From a virus: a DNA stretch of 37,868 bases. The translations under genes and the position numbers were made by a program. A model generated the notes under the pieces. The model did not search any database. It saw only the letters and a list, made by a program, of their open reading frames with translations, and was not told the DNA's origin. Within the stretch, counting starts at the first letter, position 1. Each line of letters begins with the position of its first letter. The stretch covers positions 1 through 37,868 of IMG/VR virus record IMGVR_UViG_3300046012_000762; one strand, 5' to 3'. Positions 1 to 7,089 of the stretch are shown piece after piece.

Positions 1-22
1 CGCACACGAAGGAGCAACCGAG

Positions 23-475
23 ATGATCAGCACTCAGCCCAGCAGGCAGGACATGATGCGCGTGCCGTGCCTCATTCATCACCCGGCCACACTGGACGGC
101 GCACGATCCTGGGTCCTGTCCCTGCCCGGCCCGGTCACGGCCGGCGCTGCGCTCACTGCCCTGCGGGGAGAAGGTTCCCACTGCTGTGCACGTGGCGCGT
201 ACGCCGCTTACCTCATCGGGGCAGCTGCCCGCATGATGGCAACGGAGACCGAATTGGCGCGCGAGGGCCAGCACGCATACACGTTCGAGATGTGGACGCC
301 GGCCGGCGGTATCTACCGGCTTACGGGAGATTCGCCCCTCGTCTGGGCATCTAAGCCCAGGATCGCGCGCGAGCGCGCTGTTTCCGCTCTGGGCACCGAT
401 GACTACCGGCTCGGCGCCGGCTATCACCAGCGTGGCTACTGCTGCCAGGACATCACGGCTACCCGGGAGGCCTGA
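23..475 (+). CDS. hypothetical protein, 150 aa
   Basis: I do not recognise a family. The ATG follows a clear ribosome binding site (GAAGGAG at about 8-14). The protein is soluble, Ala/Arg-rich, with cysteine pairs near residues 54-55 (CC) and at the C-terminus (YCCQD) that could bind metal. It ends 3 nt before the next gene, so both belong to the tail of a forward operon whose upstream part lies outside the window and which stops at the terminator at 744-777. Confidence 0.75.
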   Translation: MISTQPSRQDMMRVPCLIHHPATLDGARSWVLSLPGPVTAGAALTALRGEGSHCCARGAYAAYLIGAAARMMATETELAREGQHAYTFEMWTPAGGIYRLTGDSPLVWASKPRIARERAVSALGTDDYRLGAGYHQRGYCCQDITATREA

Positions 476-478
476 GTC

Positions 479-730
479 ATGAGTGATGTCACTGCTACTG
501 CCCTGCTGCTGGCCAAATCGGATTGCCGGCGCGCTCACGTGTTCATCGTCAGTAACGGGGGTGACATTGCCTATGCAGCCACGAAGCTTCCCGGTGCCGT
601 GGCCTGCCTGGCCTGGCATATCGCCGGCGGTTACCAGCCTGAGTCATGCGCTGTCCATGCTGACGGATCGCCGTGCGAGTCCGCCGGCATGGCTGTTCCC
701 TTCCTGTACCGGGCAGGGTTCCGTCACTGA
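479..730 (+). CDS. hypothetical protein, 83 aa
   Basis: Small soluble protein of unknown function, starting 3 nt after the preceding stop codon and so translated in the same operon. It has three cysteines (CRR, ESCAV, SPCES) but no recognisable metal motif. It is the last gene before a strong terminator. Start chosen because ATG sits directly after the upstream stop; the alternative forward frame over the same bases lacks an RBS and runs through the terminator. Confidence 0.7.
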   Translation: MSDVTATALLLAKSDCRRAHVFIVSNGGDIAYAATKLPGAVACLAWHIAGGYQPESCAVHADGSPCESAGMAVPFLYRAGFRH

Positions 731-743
731 GCACTGGTCACCA

Positions 744-777
744 GTGCCCCTAGCCCGCACCGGGCTAGGGGCACTTT
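744..777 (+). terminator. rho-independent terminator
   Basis: Perfect 13-bp stem (744-756 with 762-774, core CCCCTAGCCC) with a five-base loop, followed by TTT. It closes the forward operon ending at 730. Confidence 0.85.
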
Positions 778-987
778 GGCGTCTTGCCCTCTGTATGGCC
801 CCAGGATCGATGGAGACGGGCCGGCAGGGTTGCCCTCGTGGTCACCACTAGCCCGGCGTTCCCGGCTCGTTAGGGTGGCATACAGCGCTGTGTTCCCTGA
901 GTTACTGACTTCCCCTCTTCCCTGCCCCTCCTTCCTGGCCTCGTTGCCTCCGGCTCATGAATGCCGGAGCCAATTTTTAATCCCGGC

Positions 988-1054
988 AGCCTCTGCCTGG
1001 CCAATTATTTAAATAATTAACTCAGGGGCTCAATTATTTATCCAGGCAGAGGCT
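988..1054. repeat. inverted repeat around AT-rich palindrome (origin candidate)
   Basis: Arms AGCCTCTGCCTGG (988-1000) and its exact reverse complement (1042-1054) flank 41 bp that contain a perfect 16-bp palindrome AATTATTTAAATAATT (1003-1018) and a second CAATTATTTA copy. Such an arrangement suits a protein-bound unwinding element or replication origin, but no initiator gene is seen next to it; function is inferred. Confidence 0.6.
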
Positions 1055-1111
1055 GGCCGATTTAAATCCTTCGCAATCAATGGCAAATGAACATTTAAAT
1101 AATCAACTGTG

Positions 1112-1162
1112 AGCCGGGCTAACTGCTGTTGTTTAGCCTAACTAACTATTACAGTTAGCAAA
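1112..1162. repeat. GCTAACTG/CAGTTAGC inverted repeat
   Basis: Eight-base arms GCTAACTG (about 1117) and CAGTTAGC (about 1152) flank an AT-rich stretch with further CTAAC half-sites. It may be a protein binding site belonging to the same element as the larger inverted repeat upstream. Confidence 0.4.
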
Positions 1163-1290
1163 GCTAAGCGATAAATGGCAATGGCATTATATCCCCATTA
1201 GTTTATAGGGAATTAATCCCGAACCGGACACACAGGGACAGACCCCCCATCCTTAATCAAACCGGGGCAAAAGGGGCGGGCCAGGTTCCC

Positions 1291-1391
1291 TGCGTGAGTT
1301 TCAGGGATACCCCGGTACATAGTGTCACCCAAGGGCAAAAGTGCGTGAGTTTTGCGGGGTAGCAGGCACGTAGTGCCAGAAGCCAGGGAAT
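1291..1391. repeat. imperfect direct repeat, period about 51 bp
   Basis: TGCGTGAGTT occurs at 1291 and TGCGTGAGTTTT at 1342, each followed 29 nt later by a TAGTG motif (1320, 1371). TAGTG recurs at 1391 and 1425. The copies have diverged; they could be iterons or operator sites. Confidence 0.4.
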
Positions 1392-1464
1392 AGTGCACTG
1401 TACCAGTCCTGTGTTACTGGCAGATAGTGTCCTGTACGGGTTCCCCCCGGGAGTTAAATATTTA

Positions 1465-1502
1465 AAGGAAAAGCCCTCCTGGCACACCAGTACCAGGAGG
1501 GC
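1465..1502 (-). terminator. terminator of the reverse operon
   Basis: Stem GCCCTCCTGG (1473-1482) with CCAGGAGGGC (1493-1502); read on the minus strand it is followed by TTTTCCTTT. It lies just after the last reverse gene. Confidence 0.85.
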
Positions 1503-1519
1503 TCGTTCCTCTTCCTGCT

Positions 1520-1780
1520 TTACCCCAGGTTCAGTGCCACCCCGGCCAGCGCGCAGAAGTCCGGCAAGGTGATATACCCGTCCAGGGGATCACCGTGACG
1601 GAAGTCAGCAGCAAGCGCGCTGCGGGTAATATCCCCGAAATCCTCCTGGGACTGGTACTTCCGCATCGTCCCGTGCCCGTTGCGGTATCTGAGGTAGTAA
1701 TAATTACCCTCCTCATCCCACGCGTCCCACTGAGACGGGCAGGCGAAGCACGTGCTGACTGCCCTGGTGATGGTGACCAC
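1520..1780 (-). CDS. hypothetical protein, 86 aa
   Basis: Last gene of the reverse operon. GTG start with a good RBS (AAAGGAGG, spacing about 8). An aromatic stretch with EEGNYYYLRYRNGHGTMRKY suggests a small beta-rich protein; family not recognised. It lies 30 nt downstream of the preceding gene, the only gap in the operon, and has its own strong RBS. Confidence 0.75.
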   Translation of the reverse strand: MVTITRAVSTCFACPSQWDAWDEEGNYYYLRYRNGHGTMRKYQSQEDFGDITRSALAADFRHGDPLDGYITLPDFCALAGVALNLG

Positions 1781-1810
1781 TGCCCACGCCTCCTTTCCCT
1801 GATTATTTAA

Positions 1811-2011
1811 CTACCTGGGCACCGACCACGTTCCGGTTGCCCGCAAACGCTGGGTGAATACCTGCCCCAGCCACAGTGCCTGCCACGCGCCCGGCTGGCT
1901 ATCGGGGTCCATAAGACTGCGGCAGTGGTCCAGCTCGCGCCCGAAGCGCTCCAGGACCAGTATTTCCGCATCCGTCATCGGGTAGGGGATCTCCTCCCCG
2001 TCATTGCTCAT
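1811..2011 (-). CDS. hypothetical protein, 66 aa
   Basis: The ATG overlaps the stop of the upstream gene in an ATGA quartet (2011-2008), which decides the start over a longer reading frame reaching 2137. Acidic N-terminus, then a helical stretch (ILVLERFGRELDHCRSL). Family not recognised; translationally coupled member of the ParB-like operon. Confidence 0.75.
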   Translation of the reverse strand: MSNDGEEIPYPMTDAEILVLERFGRELDHCRSLMDPDSQPGAWQALWLGQVFTQRLRATGTWSVPR

Positions 2012-2190
2012 TGCCCTGCCTTCCTCGCGTAAATGCCGATCCAGTAGCCCAGGTGGGAGTTCAGCAGGCCCTCGGTCGAGCGCTCGTAGCCCTTCTCCGC
2101 TCGGTAGCCGGCAGCCAGGGACAGGAATTTCGCGCATTCCCTGCTCTGGTCAGCCAGGATTTCCTGCCAGTACCGCTCGTCATCACTCAC
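2008..2190 (-). CDS. hypothetical protein, 60 aa
   Basis: GTG start overlapping the upstream stop (GTGA, 2190-2187); the longer frame to 2343 has low-complexity Pro/Arg/Gly sequence and is rejected. A mostly helical small protein with the opening DDERYWQEILADQSRECAKF. Function unknown. Confidence 0.75.
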   Translation of the reverse strand: MSDDERYWQEILADQSRECAKFLSLAAGYRAEKGYERSTEGLLNSHLGYWIGIYARKAGQ

Positions 2191-2642
2191 AGATCGTCCC
2201 GGCCGGCGAAGGTGGTCATCATGCGCTCCCGGTACTCCGGGTCGCTGATCATCGTCTGGATATGCTGCGCCTGACGGATGATGCGCTGGGCCAGGTCCCG
2301 GTACTCCTCGGGATCGCCGGCCCGGTCCAGCACGCACGCCCACGCGTTGCGGTAATTGCGCTCGGTGTTCTGGGTGGCGAACTGCTCCCAGAAGCGGATA
2401 ATAGGATCCGTCCCGTTCGCGCGTGGGTTTACCCGGGGCTCAGCGCGCCAGTCATAGGGAGGGGGGTCGGGCAGTCCTTTTCCCCGGATGTCATAGGAGG
2501 CGCCGGCCAGTGCGCGCAGGTCAGCGCGCACGGTGCCGGGGGAGACCTTCAGCGCGCCGCACAGCTGGGCCAGGGAGTACCCCTCGTGCTCGCGCAGCCA
2601 GTCATGCCGGCGCTGCACGGCCCGGGGTGAGGAGGCGCCCAT
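2187..2642 (-). CDS. helix-turn-helix DNA-binding protein, 151 aa
   Basis: Residues about 23-45 (YSLAQLCGALKVSPGTVRAD) read as a helix-turn-helix of the DeoR/LacI-like type used to contact operator DNA. The rest is helical and not recognised. Its ATG follows the stop of the ParB-like gene directly, without spacer. A phage regulator acting on its own operon or on the adjacent repeat-rich region is plausible but inferred. Confidence 0.7.
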   Translation of the reverse strand: MGASSPRAVQRRHDWLREHEGYSLAQLCGALKVSPGTVRADLRALAGASYDIRGKGLPDPPPYDWRAEPRVNPRANGTDPIIRFWEQFATQNTERNYRNAWACVLDRAGDPEEYRDLAQRIIRQAQHIQTMISDPEYRERMMTTFAGRDDL

Positions 2643-3446
2643 CTACTCCCACTCCCGCACACGGGTGGTGGTGGCGCGCAGCGCGTAGTTGTACGCCTTG
2701 CGGATCTCCGTGTAGATTGCGCGCGTCTGGTCCGGGATGCCCAGGGCCACGCGCCGCTTCTTGGCGCCGAAGGACAGCCAGTGATCGCCGTTATAGGCGT
2801 GCAGCTTCTCCCGCAGCCGGTTCAGGTCCAGCCCGGGGTTGCGGTACATCACCTGGGCGATGGCCTTCCACAGGCCCCCGTCCAGGTTGCCCGGCCCGTC
2901 CATATCCGACAGGATCCACGCCGTCATCCCCAGCAGCTCCAGGGTCGGGTCCAGCGCTGCGATGCGCGTCAGGTCCCGCACGCAGTGCAGGGTGCCCTTG
3001 CGGGTGGACTGGCTGACCGACAAGCCGAAGGTGCCGATGGCCGCCTCGATGCGGACCGCCTCGTCCTCGCCCGCAGCCAGGCGCAGGCGCCATTCCTGCT
3101 GGGGGGAGTACGCCTTGCGGCCGGTGCTGATGTCATAGGCCGTCTGCGCCTGCCGGGCCGGGGTGTAGGTGCCGTCCAGGATGACGCACCACAAATGCGC
3201 GTCCCGGCCGTGCTGCTCGCAGATGGCCTGGAGGTACAGGGCCCGGTTCTGGCCCTCGGTGACCCACATGCGCCCCTGGCTGTCCCGCATGACGGACAGC
3301 ACCTCGGCCTTGTCGTAATCCCAGGCGCCGGTGCGGATGGGGTGGCTGGGCACGGATCGCTGGGAGGTCTGGTCGATCAGCAGCTTGCTGACCGGGACCA
3401 GCTCCACGGTGCGGGGATCATCCCCGGGATGCGTGTAATTGATCAT
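2643..3446 (-). CDS. ParB-like nuclease-fold protein, 267 aa
   Basis: The N-terminal half carries a ParB/sulfiredoxin-like domain: a V-P-V-S-K-L-L-I-D strand near residue 16, a later QGRMWVTEGQNRALYLQAI segment matching the G-x-x-R core region, and further helices to residue 267. Phage members of this superfamily act as DNA-binding or nucleotide-dependent proteins; the exact role here is unknown. A longer frame starts at TTG 3482, but that codon is the -35 box of the promoter (3477-3482). The ATG at 3446 sits 7 nt after the -10 box, so the mRNA is probably leaderless. Confidence 0.7.
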   Translation of the reverse strand: MINYTHPGDDPRTVELVPVSKLLIDQTSQRSVPSHPIRTGAWDYDKAEVLSVMRDSQGRMWVTEGQNRALYLQAICEQHGRDAHLWCVILDGTYTPARQAQTAYDISTGRKAYSPQQEWRLRLAAGEDEAVRIEAAIGTFGLSVSQSTRKGTLHCVRDLTRIAALDPTLELLGMTAWILSDMDGPGNLDGGLWKAIAQVMYRNPGLDLNRLREKLHAYNGDHWLSFGAKKRRVALGIPDQTRAIYTEIRKAYNYALRATTTRVREWE

Positions 3447-3452
3447 GCCATG

Positions 3453-3482
3453 ATGATAATACGCAAAGGAATCACCTGTCAA
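3453..3482 (-). promoter_or_regulatory. promoter of the ParB-like operon (leaderless)
   Basis: On the minus strand: TTGACA (3482-3477), 18-bp spacer, TATCAT (3458-3453). The expected transcription start falls on or next to the ATG at 3446. Confidence 0.8.
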
Positions 3483-3486
3483 GGGG

Positions 3487-3516
3487 TAGACACGCGATAG
3501 ATCGCTGATGTAGGGT
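3487..3516 (+). promoter_or_regulatory. promoter of the forward early operon (leaderless)
   Basis: TAGACA (3487-3492), 18-bp spacer, TAGGGT (3511-3516), then 7 nt to the ATG at 3524. Only four G separate its -35 box from that of the divergent promoter. Confidence 0.65.
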
Positions 3517-3523
3517 TGAGGTC

Positions 3524-3775
3524 ATGAGCTACGGACGCATGGGCCCGGCCTGCGATGTCTACGTGATCCCTACTGTCGTGCGGGGCGCCAAGGCCATCCA
3601 GTGCCTGGCGTGCCGGATCAACCCGGTCAGCCCGTTTTACCGGGACTCGGCACTGATGATCATCCATCTCAACGAGCATGCGGCGCGTGGCCATCAGGTC
3701 CCTCCGTACGTGTTCCACAGCGTGCTCACGCGTGGTGCGGACTACCTGGGCGAGATCGCCCCCGAGGAGGGGTAA
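3524..3775 (+). CDS. hypothetical protein, 83 aa
   Basis: First gene of the long forward operon. It has no Shine-Dalgarno sequence; the ATG lies 7 nt after the -10 box, so translation from a leaderless mRNA is likely. Features: CLAC pair near residues 28-31 and two histidine-rich patches (IHLNEHAARGH), which resemble a C2H2-like metal site, though this is not a sure assignment. Its stop overlaps the next start (TAATG). Confidence 0.75.
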   Translation: MSYGRMGPACDVYVIPTVVRGAKAIQCLACRINPVSPFYRDSALMIIHLNEHAARGHQVPPYVFHSVLTRGADYLGEIAPEEG

Positions 3776-4056
3776 TGAGCGTGCGGCTGCGCCGGGACGG
3801 GGAGATTATCCCGGGAACTGAATCCGGCTTCCGCACTAATGTGCCGGTGGCCAGGGCCAATGCCATGATCTTGTGGCGGGCCGGCAATGACAGCTGGCTT
3901 TTCCAGCATGGCCGGGACCGGTGGGACATGACGCGCTGGCGCTGGGATGAGTTTACCCGGCCGGATGACGGCGTGCTGGAGATGCACCTGATGGGCTGGC
4001 ACCCCGGCTGGGACGAGGCTGCGGGCACCGGCTACGTCATCGAGGTGGACCCGTGA
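3775..4056 (+). CDS. hypothetical protein, 93 aa
   Basis: Coupled to the preceding gene through TAATG. Tryptophan-rich (SWLFQHGRDRWDMTRWRWDE, GWHPGWDE), suggesting a compact beta-rich fold. No family recognised. Confidence 0.75.
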   Translation: MSVRLRRDGEIIPGTESGFRTNVPVARANAMILWRAGNDSWLFQHGRDRWDMTRWRWDEFTRPDDGVLEMHLMGWHPGWDEAAGTGYVIEVDP

Positions 4057-4187
4057 GGTGGCGCCGGCGCAAGCTGCCTGATATTCCCCGGTGCCCGGTG
4101 TGCTCGTGCGCGCTGACCATGCGCACGTTCCGGTGGTGGTGCCCCCGGTGCCGGACCAGCGACTTCCCTGAAAGGACCCGCAGGTGA
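4053..4187 (+). CDS. zinc-ribbon miniprotein, 44 aa
   Basis: GTGA overlap with the upstream stop sets the start. Two CxxC knuckles (CPVC, CPRC) about 21 residues apart in a very basic, Trp-rich chain make a small zinc ribbon. Probably a nucleic-acid or protein-binding accessory protein; role unknown. Confidence 0.65.
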   Translation: MRWRRRKLPDIPRCPVCSCALTMRTFRWWCPRCRTSDFPERTRR

Positions 4188-4363
4188 ACGAGAAGTTCTT
4201 TATCATCATGGCGTGGCAGGACGGCTGGACGGATTTCCTGAACGTCAGCTCGGCCACGTTCCCTGAGCGGCTGGGCCAGCTGACGCGTACCCGTTTTAAT
4301 TACCCGGATAACACGTTCCGGCTCGTGCGCAGGACGGATGAGTTTGTGGAGGAGACCCGGTGA
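4184..4363 (+). CDS. hypothetical protein, 59 aa
   Basis: GTG start overlapping the preceding stop (GTGA). Short soluble protein starting with a hydrophobic strand (KFFIIMAWQDGW) and ending with an acidic tail. Family not recognised; part of the translationally coupled chain 3524-4494. Confidence 0.65.
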   Translation: MNEKFFIIMAWQDGWTDFLNVSSATFPERLGQLTRTRFNYPDNTFRLVRRTDEFVEETR

Positions 4364-4494
4364 GCGTCATGGATGTCCCCGAGCAGGTGATGTGCCACTG
4401 CACATGCGATAAGTGCCTGCTCGCGCGCTTCATGGGACTGGATAAGGAAAAGCACTGCAACCGGCCCTGGACGAACTGCCGGGTGGACCGGTAA
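4360..4494 (+). CDS. Cys-rich miniprotein, 44 aa
   Basis: GTGA overlap start (an ATG at 4369 is an alternative). Contains CHCTCDKC and two further cysteines, a likely zinc cluster. Function unknown. Confidence 0.6.
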   Translation: MSVMDVPEQVMCHCTCDKCLLARFMGLDKEKHCNRPWTNCRVDR

Positions 4495-4519
4495 AGGCAG
4501 AAACGGGGAAAGGGGACGC

Positions 4520-4687
4520 ATGATGCCGGTTTTCAGGAAATACCCCCCGGGATTCGGGAAATGTGACGCCCGGGGCTGCAAGAAGGGCTGGATACAGCAG
4601 TACAAAGAGATTTCCGGCCGTCTCCAGAAGGACGGCAAGAAGAAATGCCCCGTCTGCAATGGCACCGATATGGTCAGGAAGCGCTGA
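4520..4687 (+). CDS. zinc-finger miniprotein, 55 aa
   Basis: ATG preceded by GGGGAAAGGGGA. Two metal knuckles: CDARGCKKGW and CPVCNGTD, resembling half of a DnaJ-type zinc-binding module. It opens a second coupled block (4520-5256). Confidence 0.65.
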   Translation: MMPVFRKYPPGFGKCDARGCKKGWIQQYKEISGRLQKDGKKKCPVCNGTDMVRKR

Positions 4688-4688
4688 G

Positions 4689-4835
4689 ATGACCTGGATT
4701 GCGTTCTGCTGTGCCGGGGTGGTCCTGACAGCTGCCTGGGCCCTCTGGTTTACCGGGATTTACCTGGGCTGGTGGGTATTCCGGCCTGTCCACAGTGTCC
4801 ATCAGCGCCTGAGAAGGAGAAAAAACGCGTCATGA
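4689..4835 (+). CDS. small membrane protein, 48 aa
   Basis: One long hydrophobic helix (about residues 3-31, Trp-rich) followed by a strongly basic tail (QRLRRRKN): a single-pass membrane protein with the tail in the cytoplasm. ATG starts 1 nt after the previous stop; its own stop overlaps the next ATG (ATGA). Confidence 0.65.
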   Translation: MTWIAFCCAGVVLTAAWALWFTGIYLGWWVFRPVHSVHQRLRRRKNAS

Positions 4836-5029
4836 GACGGGTTCTGCCGCATCATCTCCGGGCACGGAAGCCTTTTCCGTGCATCACGTGCTCCGGGACG
4901 GGATTTGACAACCAGAAAACCTGTATTTCCTGCCGGGGGAGAGGAATTACGCGCATCCCCCGGTCCATGGCGCGCGATATCAGGAAAGGAAAAGCCCGAT
5001 GGCCGATACAGGGACCCCGGTACCGCTAG
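4832..5029 (+). CDS. DnaJ-type zinc-finger miniprotein, 65 aa
   Basis: Two CxxCxGxG motifs (CITCSGTG and CISCRGRG, residues about 19-42) form a DnaJ-like zinc-binding module without a J domain. Basic flanks. ATGA overlap with the upstream membrane protein. Such stand-alone modules are frequent in actinophages; partner unknown. Confidence 0.7.
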   Translation: MRRVLPHHLRARKPFPCITCSGTGFDNQKTCISCRGRGITRIPRSMARDIRKGKARWPIQGPRYR

Positions 5030-5256
5030 CCCGGGGCCAGCTGCGCCGGATCTCGGCCTCACTGCCCCATGAGACGCGCCTGGAGCTGGCGAACGCCATG
5101 TTCAGCCTCATGACGCACGCTGACACGGTGTGCAAGCGGGCAGAAGATCCCGGCCAGCCCGGGAAGTCGTTCTACTACTGGGCCGGGTATGCTCGCGCGA
5201 TGTCCGAGATCTGCGATCTGCTCGGCGGCAGTGACCTCGCTCTCCTTGACACATGA
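4999..5256 (+). CDS. hypothetical protein, 85 aa
   Basis: Starts inside the preceding gene (31-nt overlap) with an RBS-like AGGAAAGG upstream. Predominantly helical, soluble; no family recognised. Its final codons contain the -35 box (TTGACA, 5246-5251) of the next promoter. Confidence 0.65.
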   Translation: MADTGTPVPLARGQLRRISASLPHETRLELANAMFSLMTHADTVCKRAEDPGQPGKSFYYWAGYARAMSEICDLLGGSDLALLDT

Positions 5257-5274
5257 TATGTGGCTTAGTAGATT
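5246..5274 (+). promoter_or_regulatory. internal promoter (leaderless)
   Basis: TTGACA (5246-5251), 17-bp spacer, TAGATT (5269-5274), then 6 nt to the ATG at 5281. Confidence 0.75.
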
Positions 5275-5280
5275 GCTGTC

Positions 5281-5487
5281 ATGACTAACCGCTGGGCTGT
5301 TTTCGACTGCACATCTCTCATCGGCACGCTGATGTTTGCTGCGGCGTGGCTGGGCATGAATGTCCGGTCTCCTCACGACCGGCGACGTCCGGTGTTCCAT
5401 AACCGGCTGCTCTCGCTGATCGTGCTGCTCGCTGCCGGCACTGCCTGGTCCGCTATTGTCGCTCTTACGTTCTTGGAGAATTCATGA
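5281..5487 (+). CDS. small membrane protein, 68 aa
   Basis: Two hydrophobic helices (about residues 10-28 and 43-63) joined by a basic loop (RSPHDRRRP). There is no ribosome binding site; the ATG lies 6 nt after a consensus -10 box, so the gene is a probable leaderless first gene. ATGA overlap with the next gene. Confidence 0.7.
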   Translation: MTNRWAVFDCTSLIGTLMFAAAWLGMNVRSPHDRRRPVFHNRLLSLIVLLAAGTAWSAIVALTFLENS

Positions 5488-5756
5488 CGTGCCTCAGGAT
5501 CACCCCGTTCCAGGCTGAGGAGCTGGAAGATGCCGTCGCGCGCCAGGAAGCTTCGGATTCCTGGTTCACGATCACCTGGCGTGGTGCGGCCCCCTGGATC
5601 GAGATCCATGATGCTGACAGCCTCAGGGAGGTAACCGGGATTATCAGGGCCCGGTACGCCGTCAGGAAGGCCCAGGACCGCTCGTTTGTCTCAGCGTGGA
5701 AATCCCTGCGCCTGCTCAGTGACAGGCTGGAGAAGGAGCTGGAGAAGAAGCTATGA
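5484..5756 (+). CDS. hypothetical protein, 90 aa
   Basis: ATGA overlap start. Mixed alpha/beta N-terminal part and a C-terminal amphipathic, coiled-coil-like helix (RLLSDRLEKELEKKL). Function unknown; coupled to the metallophosphoesterase that follows (ATGA). Confidence 0.7.
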   Translation: MTCLRITPFQAEELEDAVARQEASDSWFTITWRGAAPWIEIHDADSLREVTGIIRARYAVRKAQDRSFVSAWKSLRLLSDRLEKELEKKL

Positions 5757-6469
5757 GCCCATCTGGCCGGATGACGGCCCGCACGGGCCGGCGCATGATC
5801 GCCTCGGACACCCACATCGGCCACCGGCTGATGGCCGGGCTCCGGGGTTTCGGGACAGTCGTCCCGGAGAAGGACCTGGTATCCGTGAGCGACACCTCCC
5901 TCCTGACCCGGAACGGGCGCATCGTGACAGACGGGGATATCGCTGATCACGATGCCTACGTCATCGACACCTGGAACTCGCGCGTGCGCCCGGAGGACAC
6001 GGTATTCCATGCCGGGGACGTTTTCCTGGGCCCGCATGCCAACATAGAAAAAATCGCGTTCCTGAACGGGACCAAGCACCTGATTGCCGGCAATCACGAC
6101 GAGGTATTCGCCGGCCACAGGCAGGGATACCGGCATCACCGGATGTGGATGGCCTACTTTGACTCCATCAGCGCGTTCCTGCGGCTTAATCTCGGGGACA
6201 TGCGCTGCCTGGTGTCTCATTTCCCGTACGGGGGCATGCCCGAAGGACACGGCGAGGGCCGGTACGAGGAATTCCGGCTGCGCAACGAGGGATTCATGCT
6301 CCTGCACGGCCACACGCATGGCAGTGAGCCGTTCACGCGCGTGGACGGTGTGCTGGTCCCGAATATGGTTCACATCGGCTGGGACACCTGGGGTGGCCCT
6401 GTCGAGCTGGATGTCATGGTCCGGGCAACGGCAATCGAGCTGGGAAGGCTGGCGAGAGCGGGTGAGTGA
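5753..6469 (+). CDS. calcineurin-like metallophosphoesterase, 238 aa
   Basis: All metal-binding motifs of the family appear in order: SDTHIGH (D19, H21), GDV (D89), GNHDE (N114, H115), SHFPYGG (H156) and LHGHTHG (H187, H189). Family members hydrolyse phosphomono- or diesters with two metal ions; the phage substrate is not predictable. A 30-residue insertion follows the first motif. Coupled on both sides (ATGA upstream; next GTG inside its last codons). Cytoplasmic, no signal peptide. Confidence 0.9.
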   Translation: MSPSGRMTARTGRRMIASDTHIGHRLMAGLRGFGTVVPEKDLVSVSDTSLLTRNGRIVTDGDIADHDAYVIDTWNSRVRPEDTVFHAGDVFLGPHANIEKIAFLNGTKHLIAGNHDEVFAGHRQGYRHHRMWMAYFDSISAFLRLNLGDMRCLVSHFPYGGMPEGHGEGRYEEFRLRNEGFMLLHGHTHGSEPFTRVDGVLVPNMVHIGWDTWGGPVELDVMVRATAIELGRLARAGE

Positions 6470-6626
6470 GCTGCTGTACACAACCATGGACGGGACAGAG
6501 TTCTTTGCCGACGTGGTCCCCGGGATGTGGTGGCATCACTGCCCCCGCTACCGGGGGATCATGTACGTCTCCCAGGCTGACCCGCAGCACGAGGGCCAGG
6601 CACCGGGATGCGGGTGCTGGTCGTGA
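6462..6626 (+). CDS. hypothetical protein, 54 aa
   Basis: GTG start within the end of the phosphoesterase gene. Contains HHCPRYRG and a C-terminal CGCW, a possible metal site. Unknown function. Confidence 0.6.
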   Translation: MSELLYTTMDGTEFFADVVPGMWWHHCPRYRGIMYVSQADPQHEGQAPGCGCWS

Positions 6627-6757
6627 TCTGCTGGTTCTGCGCTGAGCCGGTCCCCGATGCCCTCCTGGGCGAGTTCGGTGAGGACAGGCAGTTCTGCTCA
6701 GAAGAATGCTTTGCTGACTACTGGGACGACGGGTTCTCTCCAGCTGACTACGCTTGA
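6623..6757 (+). CDS. zinc-finger miniprotein, 44 aa
   Basis: GTGA overlap start (ATG 6608 in the same frame is an alternative). CWFC at the N-terminus and FCSEECFADYW later give a CxxC...CxxxC arrangement as in MYM/TRASH-like fingers. Its stop TGA lies within the TTGACA box of the next promoter. Confidence 0.65.
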   Translation: MICWFCAEPVPDALLGEFGEDRQFCSEECFADYWDDGFSPADYA

Positions 6758-6783
6758 CATGCGATACACCGCACTGGTAAACT
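6754..6783 (+). promoter_or_regulatory. internal promoter (leaderless)
   Basis: TTGACA (6754-6759), 18-bp spacer, TAAACT (6778-6783), then 6 nt to the ATG at 6790. The CTGGTAAACTAC block recurs at the promoter at 19973-20002. Confidence 0.8.
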
Positions 6784-6789
6784 ACATGC

Positions 6790-7089
6790 ATGAGCACAGT
6801 GACAGAAACCCCGGCCCGCACCGTGCCCGGGATCGTGTGGTGGGATAATCTGTCCCTGCCAGGGACCCGGGTCGAAAAGGGCTGGATTTATTTCAGCGAC
6901 CACACGCGCCTGGGTTTCAACCTGGCGACCCCGGCCCGGCCGGTATTCCCGGATTTCCAGAATTGCTGGCACCCGGAGAAGGTTGTCAAGCGGCACTTCT
7001 ACCTGGCGCGCCGGTTCCTGGGTGGTCTGGGCTACAACATCGAGATTACCGAGGACACCATCCGCCGGCCCGCTCAGGAGCCGTCATGA
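6790..7089 (+). CDS. hypothetical protein, 99 aa
   Basis: Leaderless-type start: no RBS and ATG 6 nt after the -10 box. Trp/aromatic-rich N-terminal half (VWWDNLSLPG, GWIYFSD) suggests a beta fold; basic helix in the second half (KVVKRHFYLARRF). Not recognised. Stop overlaps the next start (ATGA). Confidence 0.7.
   Translation: MSTVTETPARTVPGIVWWDNLSLPGTRVEKGWIYFSDHTRLGFNLATPARPVFPDFQNCWHPEKVVKRHFYLARRFLGGLGYNIEITEDTIRRPAQEPS

Larger units (their letters stand above)
731..1519. other. gene-free intergenic region with AT-rich core
   Basis: No credible gene on either strand. It holds the terminator at 744-777, a second hairpin at 949-969 (CTCCGGC/GCCGGAG) followed by a T-rich run, an AT-rich block at about 970-1215 in otherwise GC-rich DNA with inverted repeats and ATTTAAAT palindromes, imperfect direct repeats at about 1291-1391, and the terminator of the reverse operon at 1465-1502. 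The two flanking operons converge here. Confidence 0.8.

Noticed and set aside
1291-1440. CRISPR-like array
   Set aside because: The repeats are imperfect, unequal in spacing and have no consistent spacers; no cas genes.
2004-2630. 208-codon plus-strand frame opposite the reverse operon
   Set aside because: Low-complexity Pro/Arg/Gly translation, no RBS; the reverse genes are tightly coupled and convincing.
5465-6487. 340-codon minus-strand frame
   Set aside because: Antisense shadow of the metallophosphoesterase gene, which has all family motifs.
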